The position numbers and the translations under genes are program-made. 64,000 bases of DNA from Nothophaeocryptopus gaeumannii. Taxonomy: Eukaryota; Ascomycota; Dothideomycetes; Mycosphaerellales; Mycosphaerellaceae. The notes under the pieces are model-generated. The model saw only the letters and a program-made list of their open reading frames with translations. It was not told the origin of the DNA and searched no databases. The stretch is taken from contig JASISA010000022.1 in assembly GCA_031771865.1 (NCBI GenBank), positions 2,232,001-2,296,000 on the forward strand, read 5' to 3'. Positions 43,309-52,950 of this stretch are shown here, piece by piece; the first letter of the stretch is position 1; each line of letters opens with the position of its first letter.

Positions 43309-45087
43309 CTAATACAACTTATCCAACTTACTAAAAAACTTCCCAACCTTGCCCTCCACCTTTCCCACCCTCTCCTGAAGCGTACTATTCCCGCTCTTCG
43401 TACTAGCCCCATCCTGCGAAGTAGCAGCCCTCTGCAACTTCTTCTGATGGCCGTGCCCGTGCGAGTTCGCCTCCAACTCCGTAGGCCTGTATGCCTGACT
43501 ATGTACATCACCTGTATATGCGCCGTAGGCGTTCTGTTCTGGGGCGGATTGGGCGGCGCTGTAGTTGTAGTTGCTATAGCCGCCGAGTGGAGTTTGATGG
43601 TGATGTCGCTGTTGTTGGGGACCGCCGGGTGGTGGAGGGGGCATTGATGGAGTTGTGGGGGAGGTGAGGGGCGTGTGGCCGGAGTAGGCTGGCGGTGCGG
43701 AGGGAGTTGGTGGGAGCTGTTGTCCAGAGCCTGGGTAGCCAGGATAATTGGCGTATTGGGACTGTGGGTTGTAGAATGCGAATTGGGTTGGGTCAGTACC
43801 GTAGGAGGATTGCTGGTTGTTGAAGGATGTTTGGGTTGGAGGTGGAGAGGAGGGGCCTATTGTGCTGCTTGCCATGGGGCCGAAGGAAGGTGTTGGCGTG
43901 GCACTATGGGAAGGAGGTGAGGCCACTGGTGGCGGAGGTATGCTACTGGAGTGGGTTCTTTGAACACTCAAGGGAGCCCCTTCCGTGGCCTGTTGTGGAC
44001 GCCCGCTGAAGTAAGCATTTTGCGGCGTGGTCTGAGCAGAGTTGTTGTACATCCCTGGACCTGACGCGAATTGAGTGTGCTGAGGAACACTGTCGTACTT
44101 CTGTGCGGCCTTGAGTCCAGTCCCTGAGCCATCATCAGGCGGAGGTGGCGTCTTCTCTCGATAGCTGACAGGTTCTGGAGCTGCAGGTGCCGCCGGATTG
44201 TACGCCATCGGCGCAACAGAAACGACGTGTGGCGAGCCACCTGCTGATGAAGGCGTTGGCGGACCCGGGAACGATTGTGCTGACAGTGTGCTAGCTGTTC
44301 GTGGAGGGAAATTCGATCCGATCGCAGTCTTCTCCAACTGCTGAACAACCGGACTCATGGAATCTCTATGTTCAGGGTGGACCTGACCAGCAGGTGCATT
44401 CTTGATATCCAGTCTGTCATGGCTGAGCACGCTCCCTAAGTGTGCCATCAACGTTGTAGCATCTTTCTCTGTCCACAGGTATATATCGATAGCATGAATC
44501 TTGAACATGTACTTTTGCTCGTTTCTCGTGTCGTAGCTTGGTAAGTGCCATGTCTGCTGCTCTTGTACGACACCAGTATTGATCAGAAGTGTGACGAGGT
44601 TCGGTTGCTGGTAGTTGTATCTGACGTTCACCGCGTGCATGTAGCCGTAGAAGGCATCTTGTTCTGGTGTGCCAGCATGATTGGCAACTTCCAACTTCGT
44701 TTGGTAGTTGTTGGCATCGTAGAACAAGTAGATATAGCTACCCTTGTCGAAGCGGTGGTGAGATGGTTTCGAATGGGGATCACTGAAGTAGTAATGTACA
44801 TCGGCAAAGCTGCGTCAGCGTCAGTGGTTGTTCGTAAGGTTGTCGGTGAGACAGCTCACAGTGTTGTCAAGAGCTGTTCCCCTGGTCCAGCAGGCATCTT
44901 CAGCAGCTTACACTCGCCGAGGCAGCCTTTCCTGGCCGTACAGCAGATCCACCACAGTCAGATACGCTCGAGCAGCGTCTACGAGAGCTTCAATGTACGC
45001 GGAGGTCACAGTATGGGCGATGGCGACGGTAGCCAGCAGCGCAAATGCTCTGCAAAAGAGTTCTTGGAGGACGAGAGTGAGCATGAG
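43309..45087 (-). CDS. conserved fungal protein with folded N-terminus and Pro/Gln-rich tail (5' end incomplete)
   Basis: The last exon (44809-43309) begins ADVHYYFSDPHSKPSHHRFD and contains a beta-rich segment (GSYIYLFYDANNYQTKLEVA, MFKIHAIDIYLWTEKDATTL) that looks like a PH-like or similar fold. About 330 residues of Pro/Gln/Ser-rich disorder follow, ending in an amphipathic helix (VEGKVGKFFSKLDKLY). A 50-nt intron (GTGAGC...GACGCAG) joins it to an upstream exon with GECKLLKMPAGPGEQLLTTL. Further upstream a second protein-like frame (LVLQELFCRAFALLATVAIA, then ALVDAARAYLTVVDLLYG) ends 45 nt before this in another register. Either a 67-nt intron (44932-44998) or a 1-nt indel joins them. The true start is not visible (45087 is an acceptor edge). 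Function unknown. Confidence 0.65.
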
Positions 45088-45455
45088 CTGTTTCTAGTTG
45101 CCGTCAGCCATGGCCTTGTCTCGCCCTGTGGGATCGCGCCTCTCGCGTCCTGCAGCTGAGCCTGAGCTGCATGTGAGAGGGCGGTTGCACAGCCAATGAG
45201 CTGACGGAGAGCAAACGATGAAGCGAGAAGTGTCAATTAAAGTTCGGTTTCGGGCGCGGAGAACGGAGGTGAATGAATTGTGGTCGAGAGAGCATTATTA
45301 TCGGAAGTGGAACATCAGATCACTTTCCAGCAGACGCGTAACTCGACATATCCAAGGTCAAGCTCAAGTTGCTCAAACCGACATACACAGATCGTTACCC
45401 TTGCGACTGCTGCCAACGACTCGAGCCCGGCCCGCGAGGCCATCAAATTTCGACC
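45088..45455. other. divergent region, probably first exon(s) and promoters
   Basis: Must hold the unresolved 5' exon of the minus-strand gene and the promoter of the uS8m gene. A minus-strand frame with a GTG/TTG-type start is present but I cannot fix a start codon. Confidence 0.4.
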
Positions 45456-46583
45456 ATGTCTCTCGTTCAACTCGCGAATGTCTGCTCGCATCTCCAAAAC
45501 GCCTCTCTTGCACGATTAGGCCTCACATCAATACCGTATACGAAGCTGCATCTCTCTCTCGCTCTCCTTCTACAGAAGCAAGGCTTCCTCTCAAACGTCA
45601 AACTTGGAGGACCCTCGCCTCCTGCATCAGTCTTCGGCCTGGGACCGCGAGACAACCACCACATCACCAATTATCCGCATGGCGCAGCAGGGCGGAATCG
45701 CTTCTCGCCCGAGGCAGCATTGGCGCTAGTCGTGCGAAAGCAATACACATCCCAACAACTCCAATCGTTAGGCTTTCCCGCCGAGTCTATCGCATTCGCG
45801 CAAGAACATGGCAGAAGGACATTAGAAGAAATGCAGAAGCTCGGCATTGCAGCACAAATACCGTCGTCTATCGCAAACACCAATGCGCGGATCAACGTAC
45901 TGGCAGAAGAGAGGGAAAGTGACTTTCAGCGCCAAAAAGATGAGCTCATCTTAGAAGAGGGCGGACGACAACGAATAGAAGATCTCGAGGAAACATACGG
46001 CGAGAACCAGGACATACGGAGAGAGCGAGTGGAGCAAGATATTCTTGCGTCTCTTCCCGAAAACCGCAGAGAGATCTACTATCGCTACCGAGACCTCTCA
46101 TCCTCCGAACTCGAAACCACATCTTACGATCTCGAAACGTTGAACACTATCGCCGGAGACGCCTCCTTCCTTACTGAACGCGAGCTGAGACTCAATGGCA
46201 TCACCATCCAGGCCATGGGTCTTCCTGTCACAAATCAATCCATGACTCTCCCTGTGGAAGAATACCAAGACCCCGACCAGCTAGAAATAGAAGGCATTGT
46301 GACACAAGCAAATCGCGCGTCAAGAAGGTTATGGCTGGGATTGAAGTACTTCGAGAGCAAACCGGTCTTGTCAAAAGCGAGGATGATCAGCATGCCGACC
46401 AAGAGAATTTGGTTGAACAGTCAAGATGTAGCAAGATTGGTGAGAGGGAATCAGGCGGGTGAAGTTAAGCCGTTAACGAGGGTGGGAGAGATTATGGCTA
46501 TCAGTACAGATCGTGGAGTCATGGAGGCGAGGGAGTGCGTGGAGAGGAGAATTGGTGGACAGCCGCTTTGTAGGGTTTGGTAA
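45456..46583 (+). CDS. mitochondrial ribosomal protein uS8m (S8)
   Basis: Single exon, 375 residues from ATG 45456. The ends carry the two halves of the S8 fold: N-terminal SLVQLANVCSHLQNASLARL and TKLHLSLALLLQKQGFLSNV, and C-terminal SRRLWLGLKYFESKPVLSKA, PTKRIWLNSQDVARLVRGNQ and STDRGVMEARECVERRIGGQ. They are separated by an insertion of about 220 residues (roughly 65-285) of charged, partly coiled-coil sequence (SDFQRQKDELILEEGGRQRI; RREIYYRYRDLSSSELETTS). The protein would bind the central region of the small-subunit rRNA in mitochondria. Bacterial S8 is about 130 residues, so most of this protein is extra. A longer frame begins upstream at 45369 but its first 29 residues are not conserved-looking. 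Confidence 0.9.
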   Translation: MSLVQLANVCSHLQNASLARLGLTSIPYTKLHLSLALLLQKQGFLSNVKLGGPSPPASVFGLGPRDNHHITNYPHGAAGRNRFSPEAALALVVRKQYTSQQLQSLGFPAESIAFAQEHGRRTLEEMQKLGIAAQIPSSIANTNARINVLAEERESDFQRQKDELILEEGGRQRIEDLEETYGENQDIRRERVEQDILASLPENRREIYYRYRDLSSSELETTSYDLETLNTIAGDASFLTERELRLNGITIQAMGLPVTNQSMTLPVEEYQDPDQLEIEGIVTQANRASRRLWLGLKYFESKPVLSKARMISMPTKRIWLNSQDVARLVRGNQAGEVKPLTRVGEIMAISTDRGVMEARECVERRIGGQPLCRVW

Positions 46584-47332
46584 GAAGAGGGGAGACATGT
46601 ATGAAGCGGTTGGGCGAAATGCCACGGTGCCGCAGGAGTTGCATTGTGTACAGAAAGCAAAGCATCCAGCGAGGAGTTCAGGCCAACGAGCTCCGATGGT
46701 GGAGCGTCTGTGAAATACCACTGTACAAAGACACAAATTTCCATCCTCTCAAACCTACCCAATGTGAGTAGTGGCGGTTGAGATTTTGTACATTGCCTCT
46801 CCGATGGCATGTGAAATCGTGTGAGAGAAGAAGTACCATGTCGAATGGGCTCTTCATTGATCGCGTTCGGGCTTGAATGCGTTGTGATCCACGTGCAAGA
46901 AGAGGATGTCATAGATTGAACGCTGGTGAATAGATACGTTCGCGACATTGGTACAATCCGCCGGTGTCCTGCAGCGATTCGAAAGGAGGCGCTTCAAGAC
47001 TCTTGGGGCATCAAACCTACGTTGTATGGACGTATTGTTCTATTGTTGGAAGGAAGTCCTGTCCATGTGAGAGTGCAGGCGAGTGTTCAATGAGTTGTGC
47101 ACTGGCCAAGAGTTCTTCAGTTGCCATGGGCAACCGGACCGCTTTTGCTGACTCTTGTCAACACGGACAAGCAAGCCAAACGTCATTTTCAAGAAACAGC
47201 ACAAGCAAGTCCTGTCTCCTCCCGACCGCATCTTGCACCGGCCTACTTCTTAGGCGACGCATCCTTGACACAAGCTTGCACTACTACCACTACTACTACT
47301 AAAGCGATCTACAGAAGGATACTACCACGACA
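46584..47332. other. intergenic region
   Basis: 3' flank of uS8m and promoter of the following gene. A short ACT/ACC-triplet run (about 47279-47300) sits 35 bp before the next start codon. Otherwise nothing seen. Confidence 0.45.
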
Positions 47333-50065
47333 ATGGCGCGGCGCAGCTCTCGTCTGAGCTCCCGCAACTCGAGCACACCCAAGCGCGTGTCGCTCTCCCA
47401 CGATCCACCCACGACTCGCGCTCGCACTCCGCGAACCGTCCCAGTCAAGCTCAAGTCGGTTGAGGAAGATGATGAAATGCCTGGCGCGTTTCCGAAGTCA
47501 ATGTCGCCGCCCTCGATATTGAACTTGTACCCGACCATCCCTCAGAACCTGTCCCGGCCGGCGGCGCAGACTCCTAGCAAGGGCACCCCGATCAAACCCG
47601 CCGATAAGGAGATGCACCCTCAGCTTCACCACCAAACCACTGCGAGGCCACTTGACGAGGCTCGGCACCTTGGCTTCTCCAACATGCCACACACCGAACC
47701 ACCGAAGGCCAAGGGTCGGCCGTCCGCGATGCAGGGCACACCGACGCGATCACGCAACCTCGAGGCCGATGTAAAATCGCCATCCTACCAATTCACATTC
47801 CATCGCGAGCACTCGCTTGAACTTAGTCCGGAGGCGAAGAAGCTCATGCATGAGAAGAGGGAGGAAGCTGCTCGGATTCGCGAGCAGATGATCGCGGACG
47901 GAGAGGCACCACAAACTATCAATGAGGTCTTGGCTGCACGCAAGATTGCTAAGCCGAAGGGCAGATTTAGCCAAGTGCACCTGAAAGAGTTTGAGAAGAT
48001 GGACTCAATTGCTGGTCATGCCAGTGCCTTCAGAGCAGATGCAAGCCGGCAGAAGGCTACGGACAAGGAGACAGCTGAGAACAAGTCTCTCAAGCGGAGC
48101 CCATCAAAGGCAGGCTTGGATCAATCAAGCACCCCGTCATCATCGCGACCGACTTCTCGAGATGGCCCGAAGCCTACACCATCTTTCAAAGGCAGCGGAC
48201 TTCCTCGGACCACCTCCAACATGGATCTCGGCAAGGCTGTCGATGTTGAGAAGAAATCACCTACCAAGCGTGTCAAGCGAACGGAGGCAGAGGATGTGTC
48301 GGCTAACCGCCCACATTCAAGCGACGATGATAAGCCGCTGCCAGCGACTCCCAGGCAGCTGCAATCGATGCCAAGTGCACCTCACTTCTCTGCCCTCACA
48401 ACACCAACACAGGCGTCTCTTGCACGTGCTGCAAGTGTGAAGTCTACCAAGGGCAGCAAGATTCCTGCTCTACATTTCACACCAGCCAAGGCTTCGACTA
48501 CTGCACCACCTAAGCAGGTTGCTTTCGCGATCGAGCCAAAGGCACCGACTGCTCTGTTGTCAAAATCGCCTTCGAAGGCTTCCTTGTTTCCCGCAAAATC
48601 GCATGGGCTCACTCACAAGCATGAAGTCGAGAAGGGTGAGAAATCAATCTCAATGATGGCACCATTGCTGGCTCGCTCACCAGTCAAGGCTGGTGCATCG
48701 AAGAGAGCTGATGAGTCTGGGGAGGTGGACGCGGCGCCTAAGCAGAAGCCTGTCCCATTCCTCTCTAGGTCACCTGCCAAAGCTCCATCAAGGAAGGCCG
48801 CCGAATCTGAAGAGACAACTGCAATTCCTAAGAAGAAGCCAGTCCCTTTTCTGTCTCGGTCACCAATGAAGGCATCTGTCGCGAAGCCTGCGGAAGACGA
48901 CCCATTCCAAGAGAAGTCGAAGGCTCCAGCTGTTCCATTCTTCTCGCGGTCACCATCAAAGCTACCAATGGCAAACGTGACCAACACGGACGGCACTCCA
49001 GACAAGAGCACTACAAGTAAGCTGCTCAACCGATTCAACCTGCTTCGTCAGTCTCCAATGAAGTCGATCCTACGATCTCCTCAGCGCTTATACTCAGATG
49101 ACCCAGCCAAGGTCGCTGCCGGTACTCACATGGCGACACCTCCTGGAGAAAAAGCGGCGGACATGAAGAAGGACTTGCCAGCACCACCACCGGGCATGAC
49201 TCCGAACCACAAGCATGTTGACTTCACTTCGTCGACTAAAGCTCGTGACCTGAAGATGTACAGTGGTGATGAGGGCTCCAGCTCTGACTCCAAGACTCCA
49301 ACCCCATCCCCCAAGGGCGACCGCACTGTTAAGATGGTCGATGCGTCAGAGCCGGAGCCAGAGTCCCGAACTCCTGCATATCCTCAATTACCACTTGCCG
49401 CACCCACTCACGAGCGTATGCCCTCGCTTTCTCCGTCCCCTCAGAAGCGTCGCCAGACCGCCGGACCTCAAGACTTCACCTTTCGTGCAGGCGACCATGA
49501 CATTGTCTTTGGTCAGTCTCCAAACGCACCTCCTTCAGCAGCTCGAAGCAAGCGACCTGCTACTATTCGATACGTCTCGGCTGATGCTATCCCTTCTCCC
49601 GCTCCGGCCAGTGGCGCTAAGAAGCGCAAGTTCGAATTCGAGAATCAGTCCGCTGCTGCTGCGAAGGACGCTATGGTCTCTCCTGCTCAAGGTAGCAAGA
49701 AGCGCAAGTTTGAATTTGAGAATAGCGCTGCTCCAGCGAAGAAGAAGGATAACGCAGACTCTGATGTTGAGATAACTTCTGACAAAGAGAACACGCCTGC
49801 TCTCCCGGGGCCTGAGCAAGAAGACGAGCGTCCAGCCAAGCGAGCAAAGCCCTCGGGTCCGCGGTCTCCGAAGGCGACATCCACCGAGCCGAAGTCCAAG
49901 GCATCCGCTATAGCACAGACGGCTGCCTCTGCTGCTCGGCGGACGACGCTTGGTGTGAAGCCGAAGGGTGCGAAGAGTGTGAGTCCTGTGAAGAAGGCTC
50001 GGCCTAGTACGACAATTAGTCAGGCTAGACTTGCGGCGCTGTCGGCGCCGAAGAAGAGAGGTTAG
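47333..50065 (+). CDS. large basic disordered nuclear-type protein with SPxK motifs and a KEN box
   Basis: Single exon, 910 residues. It begins MARRSSRLSSRNSSTPKRVS and is Ser/Pro/Lys-rich throughout. A conserved-looking helical segment lies near residues 160-235 (LSPEAKKLMHEKREEAARIR, then AARKIAKPKGRFSQVHLKEF). Residues 435-560 contain degenerate tandem units around PVPFLSRSPAKAP / PVPFLSRSPMKAS / AVPFFSRSPSKLP, each with a CDK-type SP-x-K site. KKRKFEFEN occurs twice (about residues 763 and 789). A KEN box lies at 818 (SDKENTPALPG). The basic C-terminus has further SPKA/SPVK sites. Such a composition is typical of mitotic chromosome or spindle proteins turned over by the APC/C, but I cannot name a homologue. 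The role is an inference from motifs. Confidence 0.8.
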   Translation: MARRSSRLSSRNSSTPKRVSLSHDPPTTRARTPRTVPVKLKSVEEDDEMPGAFPKSMSPPSILNLYPTIPQNLSRPAAQTPSKGTPIKPADKEMHPQLHHQTTARPLDEARHLGFSNMPHTEPPKAKGRPSAMQGTPTRSRNLEADVKSPSYQFTFHREHSLELSPEAKKLMHEKREEAARIREQMIADGEAPQTINEVLAARKIAKPKGRFSQVHLKEFEKMDSIAGHASAFRADASRQKATDKETAENKSLKRSPSKAGLDQSSTPSSSRPTSRDGPKPTPSFKGSGLPRTTSNMDLGKAVDVEKKSPTKRVKRTEAEDVSANRPHSSDDDKPLPATPRQLQSMPSAPHFSALTTPTQASLARAASVKSTKGSKIPALHFTPAKASTTAPPKQVAFAIEPKAPTALLSKSPSKASLFPAKSHGLTHKHEVEKGEKSISMMAPLLARSPVKAGASKRADESGEVDAAPKQKPVPFLSRSPAKAPSRKAAESEETTAIPKKKPVPFLSRSPMKASVAKPAEDDPFQEKSKAPAVPFFSRSPSKLPMANVTNTDGTPDKSTTSKLLNRFNLLRQSPMKSILRSPQRLYSDDPAKVAAGTHMATPPGEKAADMKKDLPAPPPGMTPNHKHVDFTSSTKARDLKMYSGDEGSSSDSKTPTPSPKGDRTVKMVDASEPEPESRTPAYPQLPLAAPTHERMPSLSPSPQKRRQTAGPQDFTFRAGDHDIVFGQSPNAPPSAARSKRPATIRYVSADAIPSPAPASGAKKRKFEFENQSAAAAKDAMVSPAQGSKKRKFEFENSAAPAKKKDNADSDVEITSDKENTPALPGPEQEDERPAKRAKPSGPRSPKATSTEPKSKASAIAQTAASAARRTTLGVKPKGAKSVSPVKKARPSTTISQARLAALSAPKKRG

Positions 50066-52950
50066 AGACTGCCTGGATGAGGACGCATGGATGTGATGGC
50101 GCGAGCTGGCGTGATTGATATCTTGCGATTGTTGATGAGCGAGAAAGGAACGCTGCTGTTGGATCGTTGACTGTTCTCGGTCAGGATCAAGACTCTGGAA
50201 GAAGGCGTTTGGAGAGAAAGGAATTCGGCTGGATTGCATACGAACGACTGGCATGGCGGCGAAAAGTCCCTGATTTGGCGCATTGGGTGATGGAACGGAT
50301 TTCATCAGATTGTTCAACGGCCTTCTCGTAGTATCCGATTAGCACGGCGTTTTCCTTTTTGGCTGAGTGGACTTGTAAAGTATAGAATAACTCGCATGGC
50401 GGGTAGCTGAGCGTGCACTACTACTGCACAAGACGGACAGAGACAGGAATGTATAGTATGGATATCATGAGGCTCACTTTCTTGTTCAGCTTCCACTCAT
50501 ACCTGTTTGAGTGTTGTCGGGCTTAGGCTTGAGCTCTGATAGCAAGCATCTGGACTGGAGCAGGCTTCTTCTCGTTTCAGCCGTCTCGTGTTAACTCCTG
50601 TATCTAGGAAGGGAGAGCTACGGCAGGTCATGGTGACGTTCTTGTTCCACTTACTCTCAAAGCTTCGACTTGCTTGTACAGCCGATCCTGTGTGACTTCG
50701 GTGATCGGGTGCGGAACGTCGGGTTGTCTTCGCTCGGCTATTTATCTTGATGTAGCGCAGCCTGATCTGTCGATGGAGAAAAACGCTTTCAAACATAGTG
50801 GAGTTTTCAGCTTTGACTTCATGTCGTTGCTGTCCTTGTGGAGTAGTCGGCCGGAGTACTGAGCCTCGTCCGGGATAGTACTGCATAAACATGGTTCGTT
50901 AGTTGCAACTTTGCAGATCAAGAGCTTAGTACACGTCGAAATGGCTCATTCTTGTTCACAATTCTCGTGGACGGATCAGTAGGGTTTCGTCTGGAGGCTG
51001 TGTGTGGATGGCTCATACTCACTCACTTGCACACATCAGATGTGCATTCTCGCACAACGTGAGCTGGGTTCGCACTGGTGTCGAAAGCTGCAGTAGCAGT
51101 GTAAGTAGAGATATGCTGGAGTATATAGAGAGTAGCCTGTGACCGTACGTCTTTGAAAATCAGCCCATCAAACACCAACAATGTTCCCATTCCGGACGAC
51201 GATTCAGTAAGTTTTCCTTTTTGAGCTTTACGCCCACAAGTGCATGATTATATCCCTTTTCATTTTGCCGATCTGAGAACATACAACGACCTGAACAATC
51301 GTTGGTTCGTTGACGATCGATGTTTGTCCGACATCGCCTGAATCGCATCGACAGATTCTGTTAGACAGATCAGACTTGGACATTGGACATTGAGGCTGAC
51401 AATCGAACATGTTGTGTAGTGCTCGAACCGTAATGCGGTGCCTTCATCGATCGTCCGAGATCTTCGTCGAAAGATGTAGAGAGTTGTTGTTGATTCGGAG
51501 TGTAGCTGTTAGTCAAAGGAGATTCGGTCTCGTGGGCCTATCGTCAGACTGCCAGCAATCCAATAGGGAAACACGTCATGCTGTATGGCGTCCGGACGTG
51601 CAGCAAAAGGAAGCTTCAGCAATGTCTGGTAGGTAAGTTAATGAATCGAAACGTCGAAGTTCACGCCAAGAAGTCCCGAAATCCAGACTCACAATTTCCC
51701 AGTGTCGAACCCATCATGTTCCAACTACGATTTCTCAACGACCACAAACGTTATATAGACGCTTGATAGTGCAGAAGAAAGCCCTTGAACTTCAGGTACA
51801 GGTGCTCTTATTAGCTAGGCAAAAGAATAACTTCCTTGCCAGGCTCCTCGATTCTGTCCAAAGACTTCACCGATGAACTTCACCCATTCATAACTTTCGC
51901 TACAGACGACGTGTTGATATGTTCTCAACGGCGTTGGAACCGCAAAAAGCACAAAAAATTAATTGTAATGATTGTGGTCAGTACGGGGCTGAGCACGATG
52001 TTAGCAACACGAATTGAAGCCAGGCACTTCAGAATAACACTCACGTCGAACCCGCGACTGGACAACGTCAGCGGAGAACAGCTAATAGAGAGACTGTGAA
52101 GGACGGACCCTTGGCGTATCAATGAGACGAACTCATATTAGCACCACGCTCTAACCAACTGAGCTAACCGACCGCAGTCGCAGTGTGACTGATAGGAGAA
52201 GGAACTTTTGTGTAGTACATGTCCGTAAAGCTTGGCAGAAAAGCGGAGTTGTACCGTTGGTTGCCGTCTCTCGGTGTCCAGAATGGCTGTATCCGGTTTA
52301 CTCGCAATAAGAAAGGTACGTTTGAATGATCAAGTGCGGTTACCCTCAATGACAGGTGCAATGTGGTCCAGGAGAGTATCTGGTATATTGGGAATCCAGA
52401 GGCGTAGTTCCAGTGTGTTTGTCAGTGAAATCACGAGAAGAAGTACATATTGCATCAAGAAAACGGCAACAACTAACGGGCCGAGATCCATTTCTTCCGA
52501 ACGAGAACAGATCAATGTTCAAATTTGTATTGTGAGCATGTGAAAGTCGAGAGGTGAAGTTCAACTGGACAGAGGGCAGGACGTTTGGGCACACACCAAG
52601 CCATTCGGCCCGACTTTCGTGAGCTCACTTCGCCACGACCGTCTGTCCGACCCTTCCACGCCAGAACTAAATCGTTCTGCTACAAGACCTTCAGGGAACA
52701 TGACCTGAGCACAACTTTGAGCCCGTACGAGCAGTGCTGATATGTCTCTGCTGCTAAGATGAGGCCGCTTCGACGCTTCATGCAGGCGTATGCAAGCCAA
52801 TGCAAGGATCGCGATGCAGTGGTGTACACCACTTCAGCCCCCATTCAGCCCCTTCAGCGATTTTCAACATGGCGGCGGAATCTCCTGCAGTCTGTTCTGG
52901 TGCTCTCTGGATGAGTGTGCAGGCGTCGCCGCTTGTCAGTTCTCCTTACA
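50066..52950. other. 2.9-kb gene-poor region
   Basis: No supported protein-coding gene on either strand. The only recognisable feature is the tRNA-Ile-like relic near 52.1 kb. Frames of 60-130 codons overlap each other on both strands and have no family motifs. Confidence 0.4.
52104..52173 (-). tRNA. 3'-truncated tRNA-Ile(AAU) relic with an intron-like insertion
   Basis: Read on the minus strand from 52173 the sequence starts GGTCGGTTAGCTCAGTTGG, giving the acceptor strand and D arm with a perfect A box. A 5-bp anticodon stem TGGTG/CGCCA follows. The loop CTAATA holds anticodon AAT and is interrupted exactly after position 37 by 18 nt, the canonical place for a tRNA intron. After the anticodon stem and AGG no T arm (GGTTCGANTCC) or complementary acceptor strand (ACCGACC) appears. 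The copy is therefore probably non-functional. Assignment to Ile is from the anticodon and the usual fungal sequence. Confidence 0.6.

Noticed and set aside
49535..50317. 260-codon minus-strand frame over the KEN-box protein gene
   Set aside because: Antisense of Lys/Ala/Ser-rich codons; Arg/Leu/Ser-rich translation without motifs.
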